From Acanthaster planci (Eukaryota; Echinodermata; Asteroidea; Valvatida; Acanthasteridae), in assembly GCF_001949145.1 (NCBI RefSeq), contig NW_019091485.1, positions 263,779 through 327,778 of the forward strand: a stretch of DNA of 64,000 nt, written 5' to 3'. The notes beneath the pieces were generated by a model. It worked only from the letters and a program-made list of their open reading frames with translations, had not been told where the DNA came from and ran no database searches. A program made the translations under genes and the position numbers. Shown piece by piece: positions 10,100 through 21,871 of this stretch. Numbering within the stretch: the stretch's first letter is position 1; each line of letters begins with the position of its first letter.

Positions 10100-11610
10100 C
10101 CTGGAATTTTAAAACTGAGACCATGGAGCTCGGTGAGTGGGTTCGTCTACTCAGCGGGAAGGTGCCTTCTCCAAGATAATGAAATCAGATACGTGCCGCA
10201 GGTAGGTTCGATTGTGCCATCAAAGCAGACCATGACGTCGGCCTTACGGACCTCCCACCCTCGCTGGGGTAGGTGCTCGTTGCGCGTGCAAGTTGTCACT
10301 TGTACCTAAGGAGTTCCGTCTGACTGAGAAGTACAACATCTCCTTTGCAGATGTTGGGAATGCTCTGGCTCCATTTCTGCCGCTGCTGGAGAATCAGTAG
10401 ATACTCCTTGTGCCATCTTGTCCAGAATTTGGCGGCGAGATATAGAACACATTGACAGGGTTGTCTCCCATACAGATCTTCGTAGACGAACTTGCATGGT
10501 TTAGGGCTTCAAAAGGTTGTGCCTTCAGGGTCAGAAGCCTGGCTGTGCATAGCATGGAGAGCCGTTATAGGTCTGGAGTTAACTATAGCGCTAGCCTCTG
10601 CCACGAAGGTTGTGAGCACATCGTGGGTGAACTGATGCTTTCTTAGTTGAAGGAACGTGGAATCCAGAACGCGCCAATTTGTCCAGATCCTGCGTTGCAA
10701 CATTCCCACGGAAGTGGCGCTGAGATAAAGGTGGAGGTGTCCATGTGTAAGGGGCGATTGCAAACAAAACTAACACAAAACTATCATCTACGTACTTCAA
10801 GTATAAAATTATGCCAAAAATAAAGGAAAATATCTCACGTGAAAGGAAAGACAACCAAGGACAAGGCGGTTGATTTGAGTGGGATGGTTCTGCACTAAAG
10901 CAAGCTGGGCCACACCACTTAGGCCAACACACCGTCCCATCCGGAGGTCGGAGCCTGCAACCGACCGAATCAGTCCATCTTCATCCAGAAACGGGTTGAG
11001 CTGGTACAATATCCATGGGAATCTTTTTTTTGGCGTGGGCCTGAGTCCAGTCAGAACCTGGGGCTGACTTCAGAAGTGTTAACTCTTCTCTAAAGTGAGA
11101 CATCCGGACAGTATGTAGTATTTGTAAATACCTTTGCAGCGCGCTGTCGGTTATGACGAGTTGCTCTAGCATATTGTTGTCGGATGTCTGTCATCAGATT
11201 GGTTGGGACGGTGTGTTTGCTGTGCTTGGCCTTGTAAGTCCTCACGTTTGCGACTAGCGTTGCTATCGCTTTTCTGGGGGAAAGCCAAGTTGAAAAACGT
11301 GAGACCCGCTGATATGTCGGACCTTGTTTGTTGGCATTTGCAGGCAGATCCTTTCGGCTGACAGCGAAACTCATGGCGAAGATATCGGCTTGCTTTTTGA
11401 CATCTGTGTCGTCTTCGCCGAGCTGGGGCTGTCCACTGGGGAAGATCAATCACTTCCTTCGGCGTCGGATCTGTTTGCCAGAGGAACTATGGTCATCGGA
11501 ATCAACAGGTGCTGTTTAATTGGTTGGCAGGGACGGATCTGAAGTTATATCAACAGGGTTTTCGTCCGTTCGCACGTGGTGCCATTGGCTAGGTTGTGAC
11601 ATCTTTTGTA
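10100..11610 (-). pseudogene. Integrase region of BEL/Pao element B, core deleted
   Basis: The spacer before integrase is clear: IQKMSQPSQWHHVRTDENP (about 11.52-11.61 kb). Next come VSRFSTWLSPRKAIATLV (about 11.3 kb), a HFREELTLLKSA block near 11.08 kb and LNPFLDEDGLIR (about 11.0 kb), which leads into the zinc-binding part. The segment that should carry the first two catalytic aspartates is missing. Reading resumes near the catalytic glutamate with RVLDSTFLQLRKHQFTHDVL and AIVNSRPITA (NSRPIT near 10552-10580), then the C-terminal Y-G-R, V-L-Y-L-A and FWTRWHKEYLL blocks (about 10.4 kb). The enzyme cannot be active. Confidence 0.83.
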
Positions 11611-11676
11611 TGTACAGCGCCTGTGAGCAGCTTGATGGATTGGGCGCTTTATAAATGTCTATTATTATTATTATAT
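11606..11676 (+). repeat. LINE/SINE-like 3' tail with (ATT)n
   Basis: The segment contains GCGCTTTATAAATGTCTATT followed by an ATT microsatellite. This arrangement resembles 3' tails of L2/CR1-like LINEs and their SINEs; that is recalled knowledge, not tested. It sits where the RNase H of BEL element B should be, so it probably inserted into the element after it died, or marks a rearrangement. Confidence 0.5.
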
Positions 11677-11759
11677 TTAAAAATAGGTCATTTGTGAGAC
11701 ATTTTGTGGTAAATTTTTCAGCATTAGGGAGACATTGGCTTTTAGGGAGACATTTCAAT

Positions 11760-12640
11760 GTCAGGCACTCTTCAGGGAGGAGCATATCCCATGTGTCAAG
11801 CATAGACTTGTGTCTTTCTTAATGTTTCCTTCGATGGTTATTGGAGCTATGAAGCCTAGGGGATCAAAGGTAGAGCTGGCAATAAATGCAGCGAACGGTT
11901 TGTTTTGTAGGTTCACCTTCAATGTAAAGGGACCAACACACCCCAAGGGACCTGTGCGTTGGCAGCTCATCGTTTTCAAAGTCAGTGTTTTGGAGGTCTT
12001 TCGCTTTTGCCCCTTCTGGTAGAGGAGTCATCAGTGCTGGATGAGGCTCGGCTCCGTGTGGCTGTCAGGTACAGAAGTCAGGCCATCGTCGACATAAAAG
12101 TCGCGGTGGATGAACTCCACATCTTCTCACTGACTTGACGTACACTCATCGGCAATCATCCGGAGGCCGAAGGTAGCCACAGTAGGGATGACACATGACC
12201 AAAAAGGTGGAAATTCATTCGGTACTCGGATGTCGGGTCCTCTATGTTGTTATTCTCAAACCACAAGAAAAGTAGAAAATGTCGATGTTTCGGATTGACA
12301 TGAAAGTTGTGAAGCATCTGTTCTACATCTCCCATCGCACCAACTACATTAAACCGGAGTCTGAGTGGGATTCCAAGCAGACTATTCATGTGGTCGGGTC
12401 CTGAAGTAGTATCTTGTTGAGGGAGGTTCTGGGAAATGTTGCGCTGGCGTCTAAATCCACACGAATGTCAGATGTTCTTGGATGTTGGACTGCAAAGTGG
12501 TGAAGATACCATACTGCCCCATGTGAGGGAGTCAGCTTATCCTTTGTTACTGGGCTGGCGTGACTGCTCACCAGAATCTTTGAAAAGGAGGCAGCTTGGG
12601 AGTGATTTATAGGGGAGTTATCTGCTCCGACTTGAATGGC
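11760..12640 (-). pseudogene. Reverse transcriptase of BEL/Pao element B
   Basis: RT motifs appear in order on the minus strand: AVWYLHHFAVQHP (about 12.5 kb), a D-I-R-V-D-L-D-A-S block, a NSLLGIPLRLRF segment, MGDVEQMLHNFHV (first catalytic aspartate region), EYRMNFHLFG, then IHRDFYVDDGL with the YVDD catalytic pair (YVDD codons at 12085-12096). Further on are a H-R-S-L-G-V block and FDPLGFIAPITIEG near 11.86 kb, the conserved end of BEL RT. The catalytic aspartates survive, but stops and frameshifts split the domain into several pieces. Confidence 0.88.
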
Positions 12641-12829
12641 AATGGAATATCAAGGTTTCCTTCATATTGATGAACTGCGGGTCTTCCACAGACAGTGCCC
12701 TCGTGTTGTTTTCTGACATTTCTTTGTAGAGGTTGTTGGTTGTGTCTGAGCGTTGCAGTATGGAGGGAAAGTCTCTCACAAGGATGTGGTTTTCATAGAA
12801 GTCAGAGTCAGCTGCGGCTGACGGGAATA

Positions 12830-13700
12830 TGGGGCCTTACTTTGGCACCAGCTGTGCAAACCTGGCCGGATACTATCCAACCGAGATCTGTGCGTTGAGC
12901 CCTCGGCGTTCCTGGGGGACCATAACGGGATTCTCTGACCTTCAAGGGCTCGAGGCAGATGCGTCCTTTGAGGAGGATGACTTTGACATCCCCTTCAGTT
13001 CTGGTATTTGTCTTCCAGTGACTTTAAGGGGGAAATTTCAAGCAGATCTCCGGGCGGGGTATTTCTTATCACAAGGGATAAGGCTGTTCTCGACGACGGT
13101 GAATAGTTTTTTGTTTTCCCGTCGAGGGATTCTAATATGGGGCCACCCGCATTTCTTCCTGGTATGATGACTCCGCTTCCGCTGCACGTGGAAAGTTCAT
13201 ATAGGTGGGTAGGGCCGGAAAGGTTGAGTGTATCTAAGACTCATTGGCTAGCTAGACAGTCGTTGGATTGGTCGTCGAGTATAACATGCCCGAGAATTGA
13301 TCTTTCTGGGCACTCCTAGTGGTTATCTGTACAGGACTTTCTTGGAACACGATCTGGCGAGAGGGCAGTTCAGAAATCTTGTGCATTTGGTGTTTCCATC
13401 TGATGTTTGGGAAGAATTTAGGGAAGCCACTTTGTCCTTTTCAGGGTTGGCTTCCTGACCATTCTGTCTACGCATCGTGTGCATGAAGGAGGCTTGGTCG
13501 GTTTTTTTACTCTTCCTAAACTGTACTGTGGCGGAGCAGTCTTTCACTCTGTTTCCACACTTGAAACATAGGCCTTCCTCTTTTTAGAAATTTCTTTTCT
13601 CCTGAATGGCTTTTCTGCTGAATGCGATGCAGTCTGAAACGTGATGCCCTTTCGTAGTGTGCAGCACACAAACACCGTTGATTTTTTTAAAGCACAATCC
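12830..13700 (-). pseudogene. Gag end and protease of BEL/Pao element B
   Basis: The upstream part shows the cysteine-rich gag end typical of BEL elements: a GHHVSDC block followed by a GLCFKCGNRVKDCS knuckle around 13.53-13.63 kb. The protease follows with LDDQSND (the D-D-Q-S active-site form, 13268-13278) and, further on, LGWIVSGQVC (about 12861-12895), a motif of the protease-to-RT spacer. Retroviral-type proteases cut the polyprotein inside the particle. Stops and frame changes between motifs make this copy non-functional. Confidence 0.8.
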
Positions 13701-14955
13701 TGACCCTGTACAAACACCTATTTTTCAAACAATAAAGCACAGCTCTCTCAATCAGTTGTTGCTCCTAATGAAACACACTTATAACGACTACTCTTGAATT
13801 GTTGATGACCAGCTGTTCATTGCAAGGCTCAGTGTACAGGTTTTACACAGTTCAAGTGGTTCAGCTTATAATTCTGTTTTCACTCCAATTTTAACGTTGA
13901 TAGGTCCTTTCATCCTCCTATTTACTGTTACTCTGCTGATCTCCCCGACGAGCAGTCAACTCACTGCTCCCTATCTGACTCTTGAGTGCTGCACAACCAA
14001 AGGATGATTACTGTACTCTTACGGTGCTGCTCTCTTCACCTCGCCTTAGGATACATTCGTCATAGGATACATTCTACGCGGAAGATGGCTGTCCATTGTC
14101 TTCCCCCACACTTAAGTTGAAAAGACTCTCCACTCATCAAAGGCGTCAAGATCTCACTGCAGCTACACCTAACTACTACGTAAAAGTCAAGTGCACGCGT
14201 TCTTACAGATTTCATACGCATTATTTATTTCAAAAGCCAATCTCAGGTGATGACATGTTTGACAACATGAAACCTCTTACATGCACACCGTGTGATCTAG
14301 GCCTAACAAGAAGAAAGCTACAGTAGTTGTGAGGATACATGTAGATATTAATAAATTAATAAAAATTAATTTCTGCCAATTTCACAATGAAAGGTGCCTT
14401 ACAGACTCATGGGACACCTACATGTAATGTGCATTGACATTAACGTACAAGTGATGCAAAGTTTCAGTGTAATAAACCATTATTTTCCAGTTTAATCATA
14501 TGATTATGAGAGCAAATCTTCTAAGCATAACTAATAAGACAGCAATTACCTCGTAGGGCCTGTAGTGGGCTAGCTAATCTTAAGATGATATCAGAAATGG
14601 TAGATGAACAATCAGCAACCACAGCTCTGGAATTGTCGCACTGTAAGAAGATCAGGCCGTGTGGAATGGAATAATGCGTTATGGCAAAGTTACAAGTTAC
14701 AGAGTTTTCCTTATACATGTAATAACCATAGACTAAATGAAAACTACATTACAAGGGAGGTAATGGAGAAAATGAAAACGATGGAATTTATAAAACGTCC
14801 CTACAGGACTTAGAAATTCCATCACAGACTAAGATTTGGGTTGAGTCAGCCTCCTGCACGCCTTGCGGGCTATATTAAAGCTTCATTGACCAACAACTTT
14901 CTGGCTTCATTTTCTTTGTGTTCTTGCTGTTCCCATGAAGCATCAGTCTAGCTGC
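13701..14955. other. No gene recognised
   Basis: Stop-rich sequence upstream of the BEL gag. It may include the leader or 5' LTR of element B, but no matching copy is found on the other side. Confidence 0.4.
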
Positions 14956-16040
14956 TGTTACGATCCAAAAATCCCCAAACAATTTAAGAATAGTAATTAT
15001 TGTAAAGCTTGAATTTTATCCGATTCAACAAAGAAATCAAACAAGATCACATTGATATAAGGAACAAATGATGAACAAAAGACAATGTGAAAAATAAAAA
15101 GAAAATTAGATTTAAAATACAAATAAATAAAATTAAAACAAAACAAAAAAACCACAAACAAATTAAGAACAACAAATACAAATAAAAAGAATGAAAAATA
15201 AAGCACTCAATCAGGGCAAAAAAACAAACTTCAAAAATATTTATATTGATTTTAAAAACTAAACAGATACACCAAATAATTAATTTACACCAAATAATTT
15301 CTTGTTTGCCCCATAATGTTATACACTTAGCATGTAAAAAATAAGAACAACAAAGAAAATGCTGATTGGAACTAGTTTAGAGTGATAAGGATAAAGAATC
15401 AAGAAAATTTCTTGCTTAAACAACAAGCAAAAGCTTGGCAGGCACTGCGCACAGTAAAGTATTTTGGAGTCACTTGTCCACAAAAGGCGAAAGCGGTCAG
15501 TCCTTGACGGTGCAAAATGAGCTGTTACGGGGACAAAGACTACGTCGAATAAGAATAGCCGGGCTCGAGACGAAACGGCAAGGGCCTGATGACCGTCGCA
15601 GATACGGGACTTGATGATCTCATAAACTGGAACTGGATTCAGTTCACAGATTGTCTCTTCTGGAACAAGATTCAGCTCTGTACTTCACTTGGCCTGAACG
15701 AACTTTTCTTACAAGTGTCGCCCCACAGACAACTCGTCACCACAGGTTGAAATGGTGTAGAACTCCACAAGTGAAAGACTACTCACAGCCCGTAGACGGT
15801 AGAATTGCCTTCTAAAATCTCTCTTGCTGTGTGTGTGTCTCTCTCTCTTCTGCCAGAGCCCGTCTTTTATAGCCTACAATTCTTTTAGAGATGTCTTTTC
15901 ATTACGTAAGTTTCTTAAAATAGACTTTTTAGCATTACGTAATCTTACAAGAAACCTCCAGGACATGCACTAGACAACTGGAAATATCGTCAGTTTACAA
16001 GAAATTTCCGGGACGTACAAAGAGAATACTCTGGATTACA
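14956..16040 (-). repeat. Possible solo LTR (weak)
   Basis: On the minus strand this stretch begins with TGTAATCC near 16040 and ends in GGATCGTAACA at 14956, so it has TG/CA ends. It also contains TATAAAAG (15864-15871), followed by a run of GA-rich sequence and a long A/T-rich end, an arrangement that fits a U3-R-U5 LTR of about 1.1 kb. Against this, no second copy, no primer-binding site and no target-site duplication could be shown. It could also be an ordinary promoter-like stretch. The part at 15000-15240 is very A-rich on the plus strand. Confidence 0.3.
15864..15871 (-). promoter_or_regulatory. TATA-box-like TATAAAAG
   Basis: A consensus TATA box on the minus strand inside the possible solo LTR. 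No gene is recognised downstream of it, so function is uncertain. Confidence 0.3.
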
Positions 16041-16169
16041 TTGAGGTCATTCGCCGTGGCCTGGGGTCAAACGCGGGTCACACACGGAATCGTGTGCGGT
16101 GCCATTAAATATATTGTACTATTTACGACATACATTTCTGCTTCTCTCCAGCCTCTTCCAAGGCCACGC

Positions 16170-16300
16170 AACTACACGACGCAACGGCACGACGGCTCCC
16201 TTGCGTCGTGCCGTCGGGTCGAACCGTCGCCTTCTTGCCATTTACTTTGTACACACACGACGCGTCGCGTCGTGCCGTTGCCCGTCACGTCGTAGTGTCT
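16170..16300. repeat. CpG-dense inverted-repeat block
   Basis: About 22 CpG dinucleotides occur in roughly 120 bp, in DNA that is otherwise AT-rich. ACGGCACGACG (16184-16194) and CGTCGTGCCGT (16204-16214) form a perfect 11-bp stem with a 9-nt loop. CAACGGCACGACG (16182-16194) also pairs exactly with CGTCGTGCCGTTG (16268-16280). The cluster is probably part of a small inverted-repeat transposon. Confidence 0.75.
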
Positions 16301-16814
16301 AACGTCTTTTCCTTGTTGCACTGTTGCATTTGCACACGTACAGAGACTGTGCTTGTATATTTACACGACGCTGCCCTTTTTGAGCGTTTGTAGTTGAGCA
16401 CCATCTCTTTTATGCCATCGGCCTGCTCAATTTTAATCCACTCTTCTTTGCTGTCGTCGTCCACATTTGCATGCAGGACCACGTCGTCATGCTTATAATA
16501 TTACACAACACATCGTGTGCAGCCTCCAGTTCTGATGCAAGTAAATCAATAGTTTTAATGGCTTGCTCAGTTCAGCTGTTGTGCTGATAGAAAGACATAG
16601 TCTAGTAAACCTCCCCTTAGCAACTCTTTTCTTCTTAACCCTCTTAATGTATGCCATCTTGTTTGATGGAGAATCACAGGTACATCATCACATACATGTG
16701 CTTGATGAAGACGGGGTCTCTGACAACACTCAGGGTATTAGACCGTCCCAGGTCGCGGTGACTGTGCTCCACTGACAAAGTCACCAACACGTGTATTTCG
16801 AATATAATATTTAT

Positions 16815-17510
16815 CCTGTCACAGACCGTAAACATTTCCAAACCCCTTTATTGAAACTCCTCTCTGCAGTTTACATCAGATCAGTAGGCCTAGGCCTAGA
16901 GATCGAGTCAGATTCAAAATCCATAACATGAGAGTACAAAATGGGAACCAATAGTAAACTTTAATATTGGGCTGTCAAATAAATCAACTGTAAAAGCTCT
17001 GGGGAAAATAACAGTGTCTCTCAAGTATATATAAATCCCTTAGAACATGCATAATTCAAGTAATAATGGTAATAACTTTTATGTTTTTTATAGGGAGAAT
17101 CTAAATCCAATGTGAAAATGCGATGATAAACGAGGAAACGTCACACTGTCATGACTGTTTTGTGTATAACTCAACTTGCTGAATATCACAGGAGATCGTT
17201 CTTTCTCTGATGAACTGTGTGGAGTTCACTGCCTGATATTTTATCTGGGTTGTATAACATCTTGAAACTTCAGCGTACAAAAATATTTCAGTGCGTCACA
17301 AGGACTACGTGCATTACTTTTCGCATACGCTTCAGTGGTTCTGAATCACATAGAAATACGTTTGCATAATGAGCGTATGGCCAGAAAGTCTGGGGTCCAC
17401 ATTTTAAAGTGAAGAAGTAGGTTTGTGTGGGGCTTAGACTATGTAATTAACTACCACTAAGGGCACGGTCTTACGTCTGATACAGTTGAGAAGAAACTCC
17501 TAAACTTTAC
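16815..17510 (-). repeat. LTR-like dispersed repeat, copy B
   Basis: This aligns along its length with 983-1640 in the same orientation. If both are LTRs they could be the outer ends of one BEL/Pao element that was later invaded by other elements, but they might equally be independent solo copies. Just upstream in the minus sense (about 17550-17650) is an open segment with a KDIDELEKGL-like helical stretch that I could not identify. Confidence 0.55.
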
Positions 17511-19865
17511 GCCCTTCACCTGGCTACTGAACTGAATTATCAAAAGTAATATGCAGCACGTAGCTCCTCTGTATTAATCTCGTATTTTCCGATTGAACCT
17601 GCCAAACCTTTTTCCAATTCATCGATGTCCTTCTCTAACTCGAGGCAAAGAAAACAGAGACTAAAACCTATTGAGCTTTCATTGGTAGCTCACAGCCACA
17701 GTCTTGGTTTTTCTCGATGTAGTTGGAGGAAAAAGGCTGCTACGAAGACAATCCTTTGCAAGCCTCAATTTTACAAAGATCACCATTCTCTTCATTCCTT
17801 TAAGTCCCTCTTTCCAGCCTCTACGGCCAATTCAAAGCTAAGTCATCTCTAACATCAGCCTTCAGTTACCTCAAGTCAATAGTTCACCATGAGGATAGAC
17901 CGGTGTTAAGGGTACTGAAATCGGCATTGTGACAATTTTGCATACGTGATTAACAAGGCTAGACCATGCAAGTGTGCAGAATATCAAATGGCATGTATTA
18001 AGTAGTTTTGCTATTACAGTAATTTTTATCTCGGTATACTTGTTATGTAGACACCCTGTACTGCATGCAATTCGTAACCTGGGCTTAGACAATGTTTAAG
18101 GTGGTTTGTGATTTAATTAAATTACATGCTTTAAATTTCTTAGTTTGAATCCAAATTTGTTTGATTTTGTAATAAACGAAATAAATAAAAGAAAATTAAA
18201 CACATGCAGCTAATTTGCTTGCTTTTGAAAAGATTATTGAGCCGACTCGTCTCCAATTTATACAAAAATAAAAAATCCGATTTAAATCACAAAGTCTTAT
18301 TTCAGAGAAAGAAAACGGATTTGTTTGATTTAAAAACGAAATAGAAAATCGCCAACCTGATAGTGGGTGAACTACGATAGGGGTGTGTCTTCTTCACAGT
18401 TCATTCGGTTGTCTTGCGACTGAGAATCGATGACTTATGATGGACTCGACCTGAACACTGATTTTATTCCTCTCTATTTTACCGCAAGAAGTGTTGCATT
18501 TATTGGGAACCGTATTTTTATGCTTAATAGTTTGCTTTAAACACCACAGTCTGTCGCCTCGTTTTAATTTGCTCCGCACCATATTTCAGCACATTGTAAT
18601 GTGTTCACAAGGCATGAGGTGGTCCTTGCAAGTGTTAAGTATGTATGGCATCAACGCCCTTTCCACACATACAAACGGCCCAAGGAGTAGTTATGAGTAT
18701 TGAATGCAGTAATTCTTGCTACAGTGTCACACTCACATATAATTTATCTACAAAGCACGAAATGTAATCGGGTTCTTTCATAACAACTCAAACTCCTTGG
18801 TTTACAAAAGTTACAAGCTGCCGAAGGATTTGGGCTGTTCGTTTTGAGGGGGGTTGGTAGCCAATTTGACTAGTCAAAGTAAAGTCACAAACATCGTTAG
18901 TTTCGGGTATATTTAATAGTTTTATTCACTGGAACAAATTGACAATAGTGAAGATATATGTCATACTTTCTGCAGGTCTTAGAAGCAAGTGATCAGAATA
19001 TCAATAATTTACAGTTTGAAAAATCTCTCCTTTAAGTGATACAATGTAAGATACGGTATTAAAGGCTTATGTACAATGGTAAACAAGTGGTGTCATACAG
19101 ACTGCCTAATGTAGAGGCCACGTGACAGTACAGTTCAGTGCATTATTTATCCATTCCGCCAATTGTTGCCTGTTTTGAGCGGCAGCACAGTATAAAATTG
19201 AGAGTATAGAGCGGGAACCTCAGGCTAGCTTCCTGTACTGGTGCTCATGTTTGCAACCTTTCCTGAAATCGGTGTTAGTTGAAAAATGACCAACGTATAC
19301 ATGTTCTATCTCTGGACTTCGATTTTTACCCGGACCTTTAAGGGAAGTTAAACGTCCTCCGTGTTGTTTCAATAATCTGAGATAGGGTTACCCCTTCCCG
19401 GCTCTCAATGCAGCCCGCCTTTCGAAATGCTTGGGTGTTCTATGTACAAAATAGGCACTTTCCATGAAGACCGCCTGTTGGCCACGAGCGAACATGTACT
19501 GTACAGTGGCCAACTCCACGCATTGGCCACTAGGAATCTCTCCTTTTGTTGGTAAGATGACTTATAATCTTCTATTGGCATATATACATTAAAAATAAAA
19601 CAGACAAGTCTCTGCACATAAATTCACCCTAAAACGTCTATATATCTAAATTCGATATATTTCATACTGAGTTTAATATTTTGGATCTCCTTTGATTTTG
19701 CATCGATACGATTCTGAGTTTAATGATGTCACCATTTTTTTTCTGTTGTGTTTCATACAGTGCATCCCTTCCATGTGAAACCTCATGGGTCTAAAAGTGC
19801 AATCAATCTAACGTTAAAAGCATTTATCTGCCTTTAGCGATTAAAGAAAATTACAGTTCCTCTCC
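17511..19865. other. No gene recognised
   Basis: About 2.35 kb of AT-rich sequence without a recognisable coding region. The part around 18110-18350 is rich in A and T runs. No repeats other than simple AT-rich tracts were noticed. Confidence 0.5.
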
Positions 19866-20115
19866 ATTCGCTCTTTGCACGCTGCCGCAATAGGCACGCA
19901 GATCCTCGATTTGGCAGTTCTACACAAATAACATGGCCATTCAGTGATTCCTGTTTATCTTCCTTATGTAATTTGCGTGTGCTGCGTTCTTATACCGTGC
20001 GATTTGGACAAAGCGATTCTGACGCGATTGAAAAAAAAACTGCCACTTCGAGGCTCTGCATGCCTATTATATATGGCGGCAGCTTGCCTATGGCGGCAGC
20101 TTGCAAAGAGCGAAT
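19866..20115. mobile_element. Fold-back (MITE-like) element of about 250 bp
   Basis: The left end, starting ATTCGCTCTTTGCACGCTGC at 19866, is the inverted match of the right end, which finishes AGCTTGCAAAGAGCGAAT at 20115. Homology of the arms continues inward to an AACTGCC block on each side (about 19920 and 20040), so the left arm is about 55 bp. The right arm is longer because a TGGCGGCAGCTTGC unit is duplicated within it. No coding capacity. Such structures are non-autonomous DNA transposons or fold-back elements. A target-site duplication was not clear. Confidence 0.8.
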
Positions 20116-20127
20116 TAGCTTCAGTAA

Positions 20128-20932
20128 GGCCTGTTTCAAACGTCGTGCTTATGTCGTGCCGAATACCATTCAACTTGATTTTTGTATTGGGCACGGCATA
20201 AGCTTGACGTTTTGCAAATTGATTTTGGCTCGGCAGAGGATTTTGGCTCGGCAGGGTCTGCCGTGCTTATGTCATTAAGTACTGCAGAAGTACGGTGTGG
20301 TTTCAAACGTCGTTCTGTTGCCAAGTCGAATACAATCGGTATTTGAGGTTCGTCCTAAAGTTCGTTGATAATTACGAATGCGCATGTTCACAACATGTAA
20401 TAGAGTTGAGAAATAATCATCGACAAACAAACGCACCCACAAATATGGCGACTAAAATGGAAATTTCTTGAAACGCACGGTACAGATTGCTAGACGGAGC
20501 TTGGGGGAGATGGGGTTTCAGTTACACAATTTCTCTTTCAAACTTATGCTTAATATCAGATGAGATAAACTCAAAGCTGACCACTGAAACTAAAAATCCT
20601 GTCCATATGCCGGAATAAGACTCCCAAATGATATCAAACTGTTCATCTGGGTCATTGATTTCACTGCAAGATCGCTGGGAACCGTAACATCGGGCCTTGA
20701 GAATAAAATAAATTGCTAGTTGTGCTCGCCGAAGCTAAATTCGTTTTCTTTGTTACTCAAGCTGAAAGATCGCAAAATCACGTTTCGTGCAGTGCTGATC
20801 TGCCATATTGGCTTTATTAAAGTCCGACTGGACTTTTTGAATAAGTTCGACGTTTGAAATCATTGCCGTGCTAACGTCCTGCTCAATTCAATTTTATTCG
20901 ACACGGCACAAGCACGGTGCTTGAAACTAGCC
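20128..20932. mobile_element. Inverted-repeat element of about 805 bp with nested internal copies
   Basis: The left end (20128-20165, beginning GGCCTGTTTCAAACGTCGTG) and the reverse complement of the right end (20895-20932, beginning GGCTAGTTTCAAGCACCGTG) match over about 38 bp with roughly eight differences. Inside are further copies of the same motif: an inverted one at about 20185-20217 that can pair with the left end as a local hairpin, a direct one at about 20300-20333, and one at about 20845-20862. There is no transposase-like open frame. It is probably a non-autonomous DNA transposon. It starts only 12 bp after the fold-back element at 19866-20115. Confidence 0.75.
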
Positions 20933-21039
20933 GAAATGGCTTTCAGGGTAGGCCTATATTGGACCGGTCTGGCACCCCTGTAATAAGTTTAATGGGAAGA
21001 TAGAGGTATTCTGTATTGCATGTAATGAGTCTTGCACCA

Positions 21040-21190
21040 GTTGACCCACGTGACCCGACGCACATGCACATCCGCTTCTGTTGTACGCAAAGACCGCGAT
21101 GCTACGCACAATTTGCGTGGTAAGGCAAGCCTTTAAAGCTTTATAAATGGCAAAAAGTAAGAAAAACGCGGAGCAAGGATCCGGAGCGGA
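21040..21190 (+). repeat. Dispersed repeat shared with 29905-30175
   Basis: CCCACGTGACCCGAC occurs at 21045-21059 and again at 29910-29924. At both sites, further downstream, a block with TTTATAAA, a run of AGCAAAA-like sequence and GAAAAACRCGG follows. The two copies have different lengths between these anchors. Family unknown. Confidence 0.55.
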
Positions 21191-21871
21191 ACAACGACAA
21201 CCGAAAGCCTGCATGGCACAAGTGGTGATCATGCCATTTGATAAGATTTATAACTTCAGTGTGAAAATGAGCCCCAGCGTCGTTTGCAACATAGAGTGTA
21301 GAGTTTCTTAAGTCGAAAGGCTTGATTCCCAATCACAAACAGGTCACCAATTCTGTTTGACACCAGTCTTTTTTTATTTCAAGTGATTGTGTAGCTAACA
21401 CCCTTTTAATGTACGTGGCATACTGTAAATCGGTTATCATGTCTTAGCCACCCACTAGCTCATTACAGAATACACCGCCATGGATCTCATACTTCATCAC
21501 GACATTCTCCCTCAACACATTCACTGCATCCCTTCCAAGCAGCAAGCTAATGCCATGTCTGTACATGTGAAGTATCACCGTTCATGAGCTCCACACATAT
21601 TACCTTTCTCGACCTCACTGATTTCTATAGCCAGTATATCAACTTAATCATCGCCTGATTTACTGTAACTGGAAAACATGCACCCCGATGTCGCTGTAAG
21701 AGCATGTTCTGACGTCAATCCCAACTCGCATGTCATCTCCAGTGGTACTTTGTTTTACTACACATCGCTTGTAATGTGTAGTTGCTGCGATCCTCATTAT
21801 TCGCAAAATTGTCATCGAAATCGTAAATTACCGATGTAGCATCTCCACTACTGCCACTGACACCTCACCCT

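Larger units (their letters stand above)
10100..13700 (-). mobile_element. BEL/Pao LTR retrotransposon, decayed (element B)
   Basis: A nearly full-length but dead BEL/Pao element on the minus strand. The order is gag zinc knuckles (about 13.7-13.5 kb), aspartic protease (about 13.3-12.8 kb), reverse transcriptase (about 12.6-11.76 kb), an insertion or deletion where RNase H should be, then the integrase N-terminal half (about 11.6-10.8 kb) and C-terminal part (about 10.78-10.1 kb). The gag-PR-RT-integrase order with a single pol gene and the family-specific motifs listed in the sub-entries support the call. Every domain carries stops or frameshifts. No convincing LTR pair immediately flanks it. 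Confidence 0.88.

Noticed and set aside
1665-13700. A domesticated host integrase or RT gene
   Set aside because: Every pol region carries stops, frameshifts or deletions, and no domain remains open from end to end as a domesticated gene would.
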